DNA of 64,000 bases, taken from assembly GCA_044222395.1 (NCBI GenBank), contig JBGANK010000004.1:62001-126000 (forward strand), given 5' to 3'. Below the pieces are notes generated by a model. It saw nothing but the letters and a program-made list of their open reading frames with translations, did not search any database and had not been told where the DNA came from. Made by a program: the position numbers and the translations under genes. The DNA comes from JAEUMD01 sp044222395. GTDB taxonomy: Bacteria > Pseudomonadota > Alphaproteobacteria > Rhizobiales > Hyphomicrobiaceae. This document shows, one piece after another, positions 53,444 to 62,404 of the stretch. The stretch's first letter is position 1, and the number at the start of each line of letters is the position of its first letter.

Positions 53444-54685
53444 ATGCCTACATCGAAAGCGGCTGGTGCGCCGGAACGGCTGTCGCGGAGCCTGGGCTAT
53501 GGCGAGGGATTGAAGCCAGGCGAACGGGCGCCGGCCAGTTATGCCGCGAGCGCGATTGCCAGCCGTGGGCGTCAGCATCCGGAGCCGGAGTGCACGACCA
53601 GGAGCCCGTTTCAGCGGGATCGCGATCGCGTGCTACATTCGACACCGTTCCGCAGGCTGACGCACAAGACCCAGGTTTTCATCTACCACGAGGGTGATCA
53701 CTACCGGACGCGGCTGACGCATTCGCTGGAAGTGGCGCAGATCGCGCGCACGATCGCGCGCCAGCTGCGGCTCGACGAGGATCTGGCCGAAGTGCTGGCA
53801 CTTGCGCATGACCTCGGGCATCCGCCGTTCGGGCACGCCGGGGAGCGTGCGCTCGACCGGGCGATGCGAGAGTTCGGCGGCTTCGATCACAATGCGCAGA
53901 GCCTCAGGATCGTGACGCGGCTCGAACGCAAGTATCAGGGCTTCGATGGCCTCAACCTCTCCTGGGAGACGCTGGAGGGCCTTGCCAAGCACAACGGGCC
54001 GGTGACGGATGAGCGATCGGCAGTGGGCAAGGTGATTGCCGGTTTGGCGCGCTGGCGGGACATCGGCGGTGCATGCTGGCCCTCGGCAGAAGCACAGGTG
54101 GCGGCGTTCTCCGACGATATCGCCTACGTCAATCACGACATCGACGATGCGCTGCGCGCAGGCCTGTTGCAACTGAGTGATCTTTCGGCGATGCCGCTGG
54201 TCGGGCCGATCGTTGCCGATCTGGCGCGACAAGGGGAGGGCCAAGACAGCCGCATCATCTACGAGGCGACGCGGCGGACGATCACGGCGATGATCGCCGA
54301 CGTTGTCGGGGAGGCGCGGGACCGGCTTTCCGTTGTGGCGCCAGTCAGTGCCGATGACATCCGCAATGCGGGCAGGCCCGTGGCGTGCTTCTCCGCCAAG
54401 GCGACGGAAAGCCTGCGCGACCTGAAGCGGTTCCTGTTCGAGCGTGTCTACCGCCACGAGCGCGTGATGCGAGTGATGCGCGAGGCGGAAGGGGTCGTCG
54501 AAGCTCTGTTTGCCCGCTGCTTTGCCGACGACGAGGCGATGCCGGTCAACTGGAGGGCGCAGACGGCTGGTCTGGTCGAGCGCCGCCGGGCCCGGCTGGT
54601 CGCCGACTATGTCGCCGGCATGACCGATCGCTATGCGCTGGCCGAACATCGCCGGCTGTTTGACGCGACGCCGGAATTGCGATAG
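53444..54685 (+). CDS. dgt: Deoxyguanosinetriphosphate triphosphohydrolase-like protein
   Basis: HD-domain dNTP triphosphohydrolase (type 2 dGTPase-like), which removes triphosphate from dNTPs and may limit the dNTP pool. Features are SPFQRDRDRVLHSTPFRRLT, KTQVFIYHEGDHYRTRLTHS, the HD motif VLALAHDLGHPPFGHAGERA, and NAQSLRIVTRLE. A second metal-side His-Asp pair is in AYVNHDIDDALRAGLL. Length is 413 residues. The ATG start is preferred over a TTG five codons earlier. Confidence 0.93.
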   Translation: MPTSKAAGAPERLSRSLGYGEGLKPGERAPASYAASAIASRGRQHPEPECTTRSPFQRDRDRVLHSTPFRRLTHKTQVFIYHEGDHYRTRLTHSLEVAQIARTIARQLRLDEDLAEVLALAHDLGHPPFGHAGERALDRAMREFGGFDHNAQSLRIVTRLERKYQGFDGLNLSWETLEGLAKHNGPVTDERSAVGKVIAGLARWRDIGGACWPSAEAQVAAFSDDIAYVNHDIDDALRAGLLQLSDLSAMPLVGPIVADLARQGEGQDSRIIYEATRRTITAMIADVVGEARDRLSVVAPVSADDIRNAGRPVACFSAKATESLRDLKRFLFERVYRHERVMRVMREAEGVVEALFARCFADDEAMPVNWRAQTAGLVERRRARLVADYVAGMTDRYALAEHRRLFDATPELR

Positions 54686-54720
54686 GCGCAGCCAACTGGC
54701 GTGCACATTATTCTCGTGGC

Positions 54721-54870
54721 GTCATCCCGGCGAAGGCCGGGATCCAGACAAGTCACAACGGGTTGTCCTACGTGGATCGGGCAGGGCAGGCGACGCGCGC
54801 CGCAGCGGGTCATCACAAGCGTTGTGGATGCCGATGCGTGTCTGGGTTCCAGGCCAAGCCTGGAATGACG
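54721..54870. repeat. GTCATCCCGG...CCTGGAATGAC intergenic inverted repeat
   Basis: GTCATCCCGGCGAAGGCCGG with GATCCAGAC at the left and GTCTGGGTTCCAGGCCAAGC with CTGGAATGAC at the right are imperfect reverse complements, about 90 bases apart. This type of palindrome is widespread between genes in proteobacteria. Confidence 0.8.
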
Positions 54871-54973
54871 TTGGAGGGTGAGGCGACGTTGATGACAATT
54901 CTTGACGCCATGCCGGCAAGCCGGCGCGGTTGACAGAAGAGATCACTCACACTGCAGCGCAAGCGGCCGCCCG

Positions 54974-55130
54974 TCACCCCGACCCTCTCCCCGCAAGCGG
55001 GGCGAGGGGGAAGTGGGCCGCTCTCGACGTAGCGAAGGGGCGAGGGGAAAATGGGCCGTTCTCGACGTAGCGAAGGGGAGAGCGGGAAGTGGGTTGCTCC
55101 TCGCCACGACGAGGAGACGGGGAAATGGAC
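54974..55130. repeat. CTCTCCCC-type repeat with tandem CTCTCGACGTAGCGAAGG units upstream of argS
   Basis: A hairpin CCCTCTCCCCGCAAGCGGGG begins a block in which GGGCCGCTCTCGACGTAGCG (55015) recurs 38 bases later with one change (55053), each followed by AAGGGG. A third, diverged unit follows. The block runs into the in-frame extension upstream of argS. Confidence 0.75.
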
Positions 55131-55190
55131 AAAGCGCCGGAACTGCAACTCCGTGGAGCATTTGCCCCGGACCTATCGTTGAGGCCACCA

Positions 55191-56951
55191 ATGACCGCCT
55201 TCGAGCACGTCGAAATCCTGATCGCCAATGCGCTGAAGGCGATGCAGAAAGAGGGCGCGCTGCCGGCCGACCTGAAGCTGCCGGCGCTCGAGGTCGAGTT
55301 TCCACGCGATCCGACGCATGGCGACCTGGCCAGCAACGCGGCGATGGTGCTGGCGAAGGCGGCGCGCATGAAGCCGCGCGACATCGCTGACAAACTGAAG
55401 GAAAAGCTCGCGGGCGAGGCGATCGTCGAAAAGGTCGAGGTCGCCGGGCCGGGCTTTCTCAACCTCACCTTCAAGCCCGCGTTCTGGCAGGACGTCCTTC
55501 GCACGATCGAGAAGGCGGGCGCTGGCTACGGACGCGCAAAACCGAAATCAAAGGGCAAGGTGAACGTCGAGTACGTCTCGGCCAATCCAACGGGACCGAT
55601 GCACGTCGGGCACTGCCGCGGGGCGGTGTTCGGTGATGCGCTCGCCAACCTGCTCGCGTTCGCCGGCTACGAGGTGACGCGCGAGTACTACGTCAACGAT
55701 GCCGGTGCGCAGGTCGACGTGCTGGCGCGGTCAGCGTTCCTGCGCTACCGCGAGGCACTTGGCGAGAACATCGGCGAAATCCCGCAAGGGCTTTATCCGG
55801 GCGACTACCTGAAGCCGGTCGGCGAGGCGCTGGCCAAGGAATTCGGCGGAAAATTGAAGGATCGGGACGAGGTCGACTGGTTGCCGGTGGTGCGCGCCAA
55901 GGCGATCGCGATGATGATGGACATGATCCGCGAGGATCTGGCCGCCCTCAACATCCGTCATGACGTGTTCTTCTCGGAGGCAGCGCTGAAAGCGAAGGGA
56001 CGCGACCGGGTGGCCGAGGCTATCGGCGCGCTGAGGGACAAGGGGCTCATCTACAAGGGGCAGCTGCCGAAGCCGAAGGGTCATGAAGAGGAGGAGTGGG
56101 AGGAGCGCGAGCAGGTTTTGTTCAAGTCGACTGCGTTCGGCGACGATATCGATCGCGCCTTGCAGAAGTCGGACGGCTCCTACACCTACTTTGCCTCGGA
56201 CATCGCCTATCACTACGACAAGTTGCAGCGTGGCTTCAAACAGCTGGTCAACGTGTTCGGGGCCGATCACATCGGCTACATCCCGCGCATGAAGGCGGCG
56301 GTGGCAGCGCTTTCTGGGGGGGAAGCCGACCTCGACATCAAGGTGTGCCAGCTGGTCAAGCTCTACAAGAACGGCGAGCCCTACAAGATGTCGAAGCGGG
56401 CGGGTACGTTCGTGACTTTGCGGGATGTCGTCGACGAGGTGGGGCGCGATCCGGTCCGCTTCATGATGCTCTACCGCAAGAACGATGCACCGCTCGATTT
56501 CGATTTCGCCAAGGTGACGGAGCACTCCAAAGACAATCCAGTATTCTATGTTCAATATGCGCACGCTCGCGCGGCGTCATTGTTCCGCAATGCCGCTGAA
56601 CAATTCCCGGGGCTGACCCGCGACAGCGAGGCGGTGCATTCCGCCGATCTGACAAAGCTTGACCACGCCGGCGAAATCGATTTGATGAAAAGGCTCGCAG
56701 CATATCCGCGGGTGATGACGGGGGCGGCCGCCGCACATGAGCCGCACCGGTTGGCATTCTACCTTTATGAACTGGCGTCGGCGCTCCATGCACAATGGTC
56801 TCGAGGCAATGATTCGCCACATTTACGCTTTATCCAACAAGACGATAGGGACGTGACCGCCGCTCGATTGGCCATCGTGGCGGCCACACAACGGGTGATA
56901 TCCTCAGGATTGGCTGTACTTGGCGTCGAGGCCCCCGACGCGATGCGCTAG
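55191..56951 (+). CDS. argS: Arginyl-tRNA synthetase
   Basis: Class I synthetase for Arg. HIGH-type motif: VEYVSANPTGPMHVGHCRGA. KMSKS-type: KMSKRAGTFVTL. The N-terminal additional domain includes DLASNAAMVLAKAARMKPRD, and the C-terminal tRNA-binding domain ends in VISSGLAVLGVEAPDAMR. I start it at the ATG with GAGG upstream, giving 586 residues. An in-frame GTG at 55089 and ATG at 55125 would add up to 34 residues encoded by the upstream repeat block. The TAG stop starts a TAGAGTCGCGATTCG word resembling the left part of repeat copies A-C. Confidence 0.95.
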   Translation: MTAFEHVEILIANALKAMQKEGALPADLKLPALEVEFPRDPTHGDLASNAAMVLAKAARMKPRDIADKLKEKLAGEAIVEKVEVAGPGFLNLTFKPAFWQDVLRTIEKAGAGYGRAKPKSKGKVNVEYVSANPTGPMHVGHCRGAVFGDALANLLAFAGYEVTREYYVNDAGAQVDVLARSAFLRYREALGENIGEIPQGLYPGDYLKPVGEALAKEFGGKLKDRDEVDWLPVVRAKAIAMMMDMIREDLAALNIRHDVFFSEAALKAKGRDRVAEAIGALRDKGLIYKGQLPKPKGHEEEEWEEREQVLFKSTAFGDDIDRALQKSDGSYTYFASDIAYHYDKLQRGFKQLVNVFGADHIGYIPRMKAAVAALSGGEADLDIKVCQLVKLYKNGEPYKMSKRAGTFVTLRDVVDEVGRDPVRFMMLYRKNDAPLDFDFAKVTEHSKDNPVFYVQYAHARAASLFRNAAEQFPGLTRDSEAVHSADLTKLDHAGEIDLMKRLAAYPRVMTGAAAAHEPHRLAFYLYELASALHAQWSRGNDSPHLRFIQQDDRDVTAARLAIVAATQRVISSGLAVLGVEAPDAMR

Positions 56952-57001
56952 AGTCGCGATTCGAAGCAGAATCGCTCGAAAGGGCTGGGGAATTTTCGAT
57001 C

Positions 57002-58900
57002 ATGGCACGTAACACCGGACCGGTGAATTCTGCCCAAAGGTGGCCCGAGGCCGCCGATGGCCGCGGTGGACCGCGCCAGGATCAGCCGCATGATCATCAG
57101 TTCAAGGGTTATCCGCACGACCAGGGGCAGCCGCCGCATGCTGGCGGAGCGGAGGGCGCGGGTGGGTATGACCCGTATGCCGCCCAGCAGCAACCCGGTT
57201 ATCCGCAACCCGATCCCGCTTATGCAGGACAGGGCGGATATGGTGGTCAACCGCAGATGGACCCGGCCTATCAGCACGGGTACGCTCCCCCACAGGCGTC
57301 GACCTATGCGCCGCAGTTCGAGCCGTATCAGCCGCCGCAACCGGCTGGACGTGCCGGGCAGGCGTGGGATGGACATAACTGGCAAGGGGCCAATGGAGGA
57401 GCCGCGCCCGGGTACCCGCAAGGCCACCAGGGACACTACCAAGGGCAAGTCGACCCCCACGGCGCACCGCAAGCGGGCTTCGAGCCACCGCGTGCATTCG
57501 GTCAGCGCGAGACACCGTATGGCATGAACGAGGGCGAGTACCGGCCCCCGGTCGCGCCGCAAGCTTCGTTCGATCCACGTCTTCGCGGTTCCACCTACGA
57601 TCAAACGCCAAGCTATGGCCAGGAGTATCCAGCCTGGCCAGCGCCGGCCCCAGCCAGCGATCCTTACACGCAGCAGCCGCCTCTGTGGGGTGACGCCAGT
57701 GGCTACGACAGCGCAGCAGGATATGCGCCGCAGCCGGCGCACGACTATGCGCAGTCTGGCTATGGGCAGCATCAAGGGTCCTATGGCGAGCCGGCTTACG
57801 CACCGCCCTACGCCCAGGATCCCGGATTTGGTCCGGCAGATGGCGGCTATCCAGCGCCCGCTACCATCGGCGAGCACGGCATCAGGGACGACTACGGTTC
57901 GGACGAGATCGTTTACGAGGATGAGCAGCGGGGCGGTTCGCGGCGGCTCGTGAAAGTGGCGGCAGCGCTGCTTGTCGCGATCGGCATCGGTGGCGGCTTG
58001 GCCTACGGATACAAGTCCTTCATGGGGACGTCGGGTTCGGGCAAGACGCCCGTGGTCAGAACCGCAGACAGCCCATCCAAGATCAAGCCCGACGAGCCGG
58101 GCGGCAAGAAGTTCGCGCACACCGACTCCAAGGTTCTGGGAAGACTCAGCGATTCGTCTGCTCAGGCGAATGCTGGCGGGGCTGCGGACAAGGACAACGA
58201 TCCAAACGGGACGCGCAAGGTGTCGACCATGGTGGTTGGCCGTGACGGCTCGATCGTCGCCAGCCAGGAGCCTGAGCGCGCACCGCCTAGCAAGCTTCCC
58301 GATAGTTCGTCTCCAGTTCCTGGAATGACCATTGTCGATGGGTTTGGCAACCGTCGCCCGCAGGTCACCGACCAGCCGCCGGCATCGGCAAACACGATGG
58401 TCAACACTGCGCAACAGGCTGCTCCGGCGCCGCCTGCTGCACCTGCGGAAACGGCGTCGACGCCAGCCAAGCCCGTCGTGATCGCGCGGACGGAACCGGA
58501 TGCGGTCGAGCCGCAGGCCGAAGAGCCAAAGCCGACCGCAACCACGAGGGCTACAAGATCACTTTCGGCGGCGCGCGAGACCAAGACGGCAGCGCTGGCA
58601 CCGGCGACGCCACCAACTGCTTCGGCGAGTTCCGGCGCAGGTTATGTCGCCGTGCTGGCCTCGATCCCGTCATCGGCCAACAGCCGCATGGATGCACTGA
58701 AGCGGTTCGCCGACCTGCAACAGAAATATTCCTCGCAGCTGGGTGGCAAGACGCCCGACGTGCAAGAGGCCAATCTAGGGGCCAAGGGCAATTATCATCG
58801 TCTGATCGTTGGGCCGCCCGGATCACGCCAGCAAGCCAACGATCTGTGCAACGAGCTCAAGACCGCAGGCTACACGGGCTGCTGGATCAAGACCTACTGA
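57002..58900 (+). CDS. SPOR-domain membrane protein
   Basis: A 632-residue protein. A Gln/Pro/Gly/Tyr-rich disordered cytosolic region (about 1-310, with YDPYAAQQQPGYPQPDP-type repeats) is followed by one membrane helix (about 315-338, VKVAAALLVAIGIGGGLAYG), a Pro/Ala/Thr-rich periplasmic linker, and a SPOR domain (about 543-632: GYVAVLASIPSSANSRMDAL, then NYHRLIVGPPGSRQQANDL and AGYTGCWIKTY). SPOR binds denuded septal or polar peptidoglycan. Position between argS and nagZ is conserved in Hyphomicrobiales. Likely a division or cell-wall factor. Confidence 0.92.
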   Translation: MARNTGPVNSAQRWPEAADGRGGPRQDQPHDHQFKGYPHDQGQPPHAGGAEGAGGYDPYAAQQQPGYPQPDPAYAGQGGYGGQPQMDPAYQHGYAPPQASTYAPQFEPYQPPQPAGRAGQAWDGHNWQGANGGAAPGYPQGHQGHYQGQVDPHGAPQAGFEPPRAFGQRETPYGMNEGEYRPPVAPQASFDPRLRGSTYDQTPSYGQEYPAWPAPAPASDPYTQQPPLWGDASGYDSAAGYAPQPAHDYAQSGYGQHQGSYGEPAYAPPYAQDPGFGPADGGYPAPATIGEHGIRDDYGSDEIVYEDEQRGGSRRLVKVAAALLVAIGIGGGLAYGYKSFMGTSGSGKTPVVRTADSPSKIKPDEPGGKKFAHTDSKVLGRLSDSSAQANAGGAADKDNDPNGTRKVSTMVVGRDGSIVASQEPERAPPSKLPDSSSPVPGMTIVDGFGNRRPQVTDQPPASANTMVNTAQQAAPAPPAAPAETASTPAKPVVIARTEPDAVEPQAEEPKPTATTRATRSLSAARETKTAALAPATPPTASASSGAGYVAVLASIPSSANSRMDALKRFADLQQKYSSQLGGKTPDVQEANLGAKGNYHRLIVGPPGSRQQANDLCNELKTAGYTGCWIKTY

Positions 58901-59107
58901 CGTTTCCGTTCCAGTCCTGACCGACTGCCGCACCGATTGGCCGTGCGTGAGGGTGGTCTTGATCATTGCGCCCGACACCCTCATCTGGACGTGCATCTGG
59001 TCTCATGGGTCCTACCCACGATACCTTGGAGGTGTGGGTTTTGGTTGCGCGCCAATCCGCACGAACGCTTCGAGCATGATCGCCGTTTGCACAAGGAAAC
59101 TCGCGTC

Positions 59108-60145
59108 GTGGCCAATCGCTCAGCGCTGATCGTGGGCCTTTCCGGCCCGGAGGTGACCGAGGCGGAGAGCCGCTTTCTGGCGGAGGCTCGGCCCGCGGGC
59201 ATCATCCTGTTCGCGCGCAACCTTGAAAGTCACGAGCAGATCAAGAGGCTGGTTGGCGATGCGCGGGCGGCGATCGGCGGGGATGCCACGCTCGTGCTGA
59301 TCGACCAGGAGGGCGGGCGAGTCCAGCGTCTGCGGCCGCCGCTCGGCCGGCGGTTGCCGAGTGCTGCGAATTTTGCCGCTCTTTATCAAACGAGGCCTGA
59401 CGAAGCCTGCCGCGCGGCGCGTCTGGTTGCACGGCTGGTGGCGCAGGATCTTGCGGCGCTGGGCATCGATACGAACTGTGCGCCGGTGCTCGATCTGCCG
59501 GCGCCAGGTGCGCATGAGATCATCGGCGATCGTGCCTACGGTGACGACGTCGCCCAGGTTGTGGCGCTGGGGTCCGCAGTGGCGGAGGGCCTGATAGCGG
59601 GCGCCGTGCTGCCTGTCATCAAGCACATCCCGGGGCATGGCCGCGCCGACGCCGACAGCCATCTGGCCCTGCCGACAGTCGACACACCCCGGCATGTGCT
59701 CGAGGCGACAGACTTTGCACCATTCCGAGCGCTTGCCGGCATGCCGGCAGCGATGACCGCGCACGTCGTGTTCTCCGACATCGACAAGGATCATGCGGCC
59801 AGCATTTCGCCGACGGTGATCGGTGAGATTATTCGCGATCATATCGGGTTCGACGGTCTGCTGATGAGCGATGATCTCAGTATGCACGCGCTGTCGGGCA
59901 ATATGAGGCGGCGTGCCGAGGCGGTGATTGCGGCGGGCTCGGACGTGGCGCTGCATTGCAATGGCGAGCTTGCGGAGATGCAGGAGGCGGCGTCAGCCGT
60001 GCCGGTGCTGGAAGGAGCCGCGTTGCGCCGTTTCCGAGATGCCGTGGCGGTGACGCTCGACAGGTCGGACTATGACCGAAAGGCCGCAGAATTGGCTTTG
60101 GAGAGCGTGCTGGCGGGGCAAGCTGCCGGCGTTGAATCGGTCTAA
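59108..60145 (+). CDS. nagZ: Beta-N-acetylhexosaminidase (NagZ)
   Basis: Family-3 glycoside hydrolase that removes N-acetylglucosamine from anhydromuropeptides in cell-wall recycling. Motifs are LIDQEGGRVQRLRPP, the catalytic loop KHIPGHGRADADSHLALP (His-Asp), FDGLLMSDDLSMHAL and AGSDVALHC. The GTG start chosen has GGAAA nine bases upstream and gives 345 residues, the normal length. A longer in-frame extension (from 58937) is not conserved-looking. Confidence 0.94.
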   Translation: MANRSALIVGLSGPEVTEAESRFLAEARPAGIILFARNLESHEQIKRLVGDARAAIGGDATLVLIDQEGGRVQRLRPPLGRRLPSAANFAALYQTRPDEACRAARLVARLVAQDLAALGIDTNCAPVLDLPAPGAHEIIGDRAYGDDVAQVVALGSAVAEGLIAGAVLPVIKHIPGHGRADADSHLALPTVDTPRHVLEATDFAPFRALAGMPAAMTAHVVFSDIDKDHAASISPTVIGEIIRDHIGFDGLLMSDDLSMHALSGNMRRRAEAVIAAGSDVALHCNGELAEMQEAASAVPVLEGAALRRFRDAVAVTLDRSDYDRKAAELALESVLAGQAAGVESV

Positions 60146-60227
60146 ATTCAACCTGTTGACGGGAAAGCTTGACGCCCGCGCATTGCTGGCGCAACACGAC
60201 GTGCAAGGATTGAAACGGCGGCGCGCG

Positions 60228-61070
60228 ATGACGGGCGATGAGAAGACATCTGCCGAGATGACGACCGCGGAGCCTTGGGAGACCGCGGAGGCCTTGGAGT
60301 CGCGCGACGATGCGGAGTGCCTGGTCGTCGACGTGGACGGCTTCGAGGGTCCGCTCGACCTGCTGTTGGCACTGGCTCGCACGCAGAAGGTCGATATCGC
60401 GCGCGTGTCGATCGTGGCGCTGGTCGATCAGTATCTGGCCTTCATCCGCGAGGCGCAAAAGCTGCGGCTGGAGATTGCTGCCGACTATCTCGTGATGGCG
60501 GCGTGGCTAGCGTTCCTGAAGTCGCGTCTGCTGCTGCCGCGCGATCAAGAGATCACCGATGAGATCAGTGCGGAGGAAGCGGCGCAGCGGTTGGCATTCC
60601 GGCTGATGCGGCTTGATGCCATGCGGCGCGCCGCGGCCGAGCTGATGACGCGCAAGCGGCTCGGGCAGGACGTGTTCCAGCGCGGCTGGCGCGAGCCCGT
60701 CGAGACGGTGAAGGAGACGCGCTTCACCGCGGAGATCATCGATCTGCTGAAAGCCTATGCCGACCAGCGCCGCCGCACGGTAAAAGTGCAGCACGTGGTG
60801 AAGGCGCGCACCGTGTGGTCGATCAAGGAGGCGCGTGGGCGGCTGGAGCGGCTGATCGGCGCGAAGCTCGGTCACTGGATCCAGCTCGACATGTTTCTGA
60901 CGGAATTCCTGACGACGCCCGAAGCCAAGAAGACGGCGCTGGCAAGTTCATTAGGTGCAAGTCTGGAGATGGCGCGGGAGGGGCTGGTCGAGCTGCGTCA
61001 GGACGGGCCGTTTACACCGCTGTTCGTGCGCCAACGCGACAGCAGGGCGGAGCCCGACGCGGTCGGCTAG
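60228..61070 (+). CDS. scpA: Segregation and condensation protein A
   Basis: Kleisin subunit that, with ScpB, bridges Smc heads in chromosome condensation. The N-terminal Smc-head-binding domain is DGFEGPLDLLLALARTQKVD, with IAADYLVMAAWLAFLKSRLL. The middle (60% helical) links to a winged-helix C-terminus (LERLIGAKLGHWIQLDMFLT, ARE GLVELRQDGPF read as two blocks). Start is uncertain: ATG used here gives 280 residues; a GTG at 60201 or a frame overlapping nagZ is possible. Confidence 0.94.
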   Translation: MTGDEKTSAEMTTAEPWETAEALESRDDAECLVVDVDGFEGPLDLLLALARTQKVDIARVSIVALVDQYLAFIREAQKLRLEIAADYLVMAAWLAFLKSRLLLPRDQEITDEISAEEAAQRLAFRLMRLDAMRRAAAELMTRKRLGQDVFQRGWREPVETVKETRFTAEIIDLLKAYADQRRRTVKVQHVVKARTVWSIKEARGRLERLIGAKLGHWIQLDMFLTEFLTTPEAKKTALASSLGASLEMAREGLVELRQDGPFTPLFVRQRDSRAEPDAVG

Positions 61071-61149
61071 GGGGCAGCGCGGCTATCGACCGTGCGCGGC
61101 GCGGCGCAGCGACTGACAGACACGTTGAGGGCATGATGTTCGGAGTGCC

Positions 61150-62154
61150 ATGACAGACAACAAGAGACGGGACAAGGCTCAGATGGGACCGCCACGCCTG
61201 ACATTGGTGCCGAAGGATGGGGACTACGTCGCTGCCGTGGCGGAGACGGAGGAGCCGTCGCGGCTTCCTGCCGATGCGGAGCCGGCTGCTGATGTCGCCG
61301 CAGAGAAGGCGCCAGAGTCGCGAGCTTCGAAAGATGAAACTGCGGACGGCGATGTGGTGGCCGTGCTTGCTGCGCAGGACCGCAGGGAGAAGCTGCGCGT
61401 GCTGGAGGCCGTGCTTTTTGCAGCACCAGAGCCGCTGTCGGAGGCGGAGCTTGCGCGCGGACTGATTGAGGGTGACGACGTTGCGGTACTGCTCGGCGAA
61501 TTGCAGGAGTGGTATGCAGGTCGCGGCGTCAACCTCGTCCGCGTGGCGGGCAAGTGGGCGTTCCGCACGGCTGATGATCTCTCCTTCCTGCTGCAGCGGT
61601 TTGCACGTGAGGAGCGGCGCTTGTCGAAGGCGGCGCTGGAGACGCTCGCGATCATTGCCTACCATCAGCCGGTGACGCGCGCGGAGATCGAGGAAATCCG
61701 CGGCGTGTCGATTTCGGCGGGTACGATCGACATTTTGCTGGAGACGGGATGGATCCGTCCGCGCGGGCGCCGTCGTGCGCCGGGGCGGCCGGTCACCTAT
61801 GGCACGACCGAGCACTTCCTCACGCACTTCGGCCTGGAGTCGGTCAAGGATCTGCCGGGGCTAGCCGAGCTCAAGGGAGCGGGTCTGCTCGATGCGACGC
61901 TGCCGCCCGGCTTCAGCGTCCCGGAGCCGCGCGATCTCGCAGCGCTGATGCCCGACGAGTTGCCGCTGGAGGCTGTCGAGGAGGACGCGCAGGGTGACCT
62001 CGATCTGGAAGACGAAATCGATATCGCGGATGATGGAGAGGATGTTGGCAGCGTGGCAACGGCGCGCGACGCCCCGTCTCGGTCAGGTGAACTCGATACG
62101 GCCCCTGAAAATCGGGAGCAGTCTGACGAGTCCCCCGATGAGCCCCGCTCCTGA
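61150..62154 (+). CDS. scpB: Segregation and condensation protein B
   Basis: ScpB, partner of ScpA and Smc. Two winged-helix domains are visible: LRVLEAVLFAAPEPLSEAEL, then ALETLAIIAYHQPVTRAEIE and EIRGVSISAGTIDILLETGW, followed by PVTYGTTEHFLTHFGLESVK. The N-terminal ~80 residues and acidic C-terminal ~70 residues are low-complexity additions. GGAG before the ATG supports the start. Confidence 0.95.
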   Translation: MTDNKRRDKAQMGPPRLTLVPKDGDYVAAVAETEEPSRLPADAEPAADVAAEKAPESRASKDETADGDVVAVLAAQDRREKLRVLEAVLFAAPEPLSEAELARGLIEGDDVAVLLGELQEWYAGRGVNLVRVAGKWAFRTADDLSFLLQRFAREERRLSKAALETLAIIAYHQPVTRAEIEEIRGVSISAGTIDILLETGWIRPRGRRRAPGRPVTYGTTEHFLTHFGLESVKDLPGLAELKGAGLLDATLPPGFSVPEPRDLAALMPDELPLEAVEEDAQGDLDLEDEIDIADDGEDVGSVATARDAPSRSGELDTAPENREQSDESPDEPRS

Positions 62155-62404
62155 GGAGGGCAACTGCTTGTCCGAGCCATAGGGCAGCGGTTCGCAGCTG
62201 GGCGTCCGGCAAGCAATTGGCCGCATCGTTCTTGCCGGCCTGGGCAGCCCGGGCGATAAGGCCACTGGCAAAAATCTTCTGGTTTGCCGATATCGGGGTA
62301 GGACGCGGAGGCGCATGTCATCGGCCGCGTCGGAACGTCCCGAGATGCCGACTGGCGTGACCAGATGCAGGTCATGGCCTCGATCGCGACTTGGAATTGG
62401 TTTG

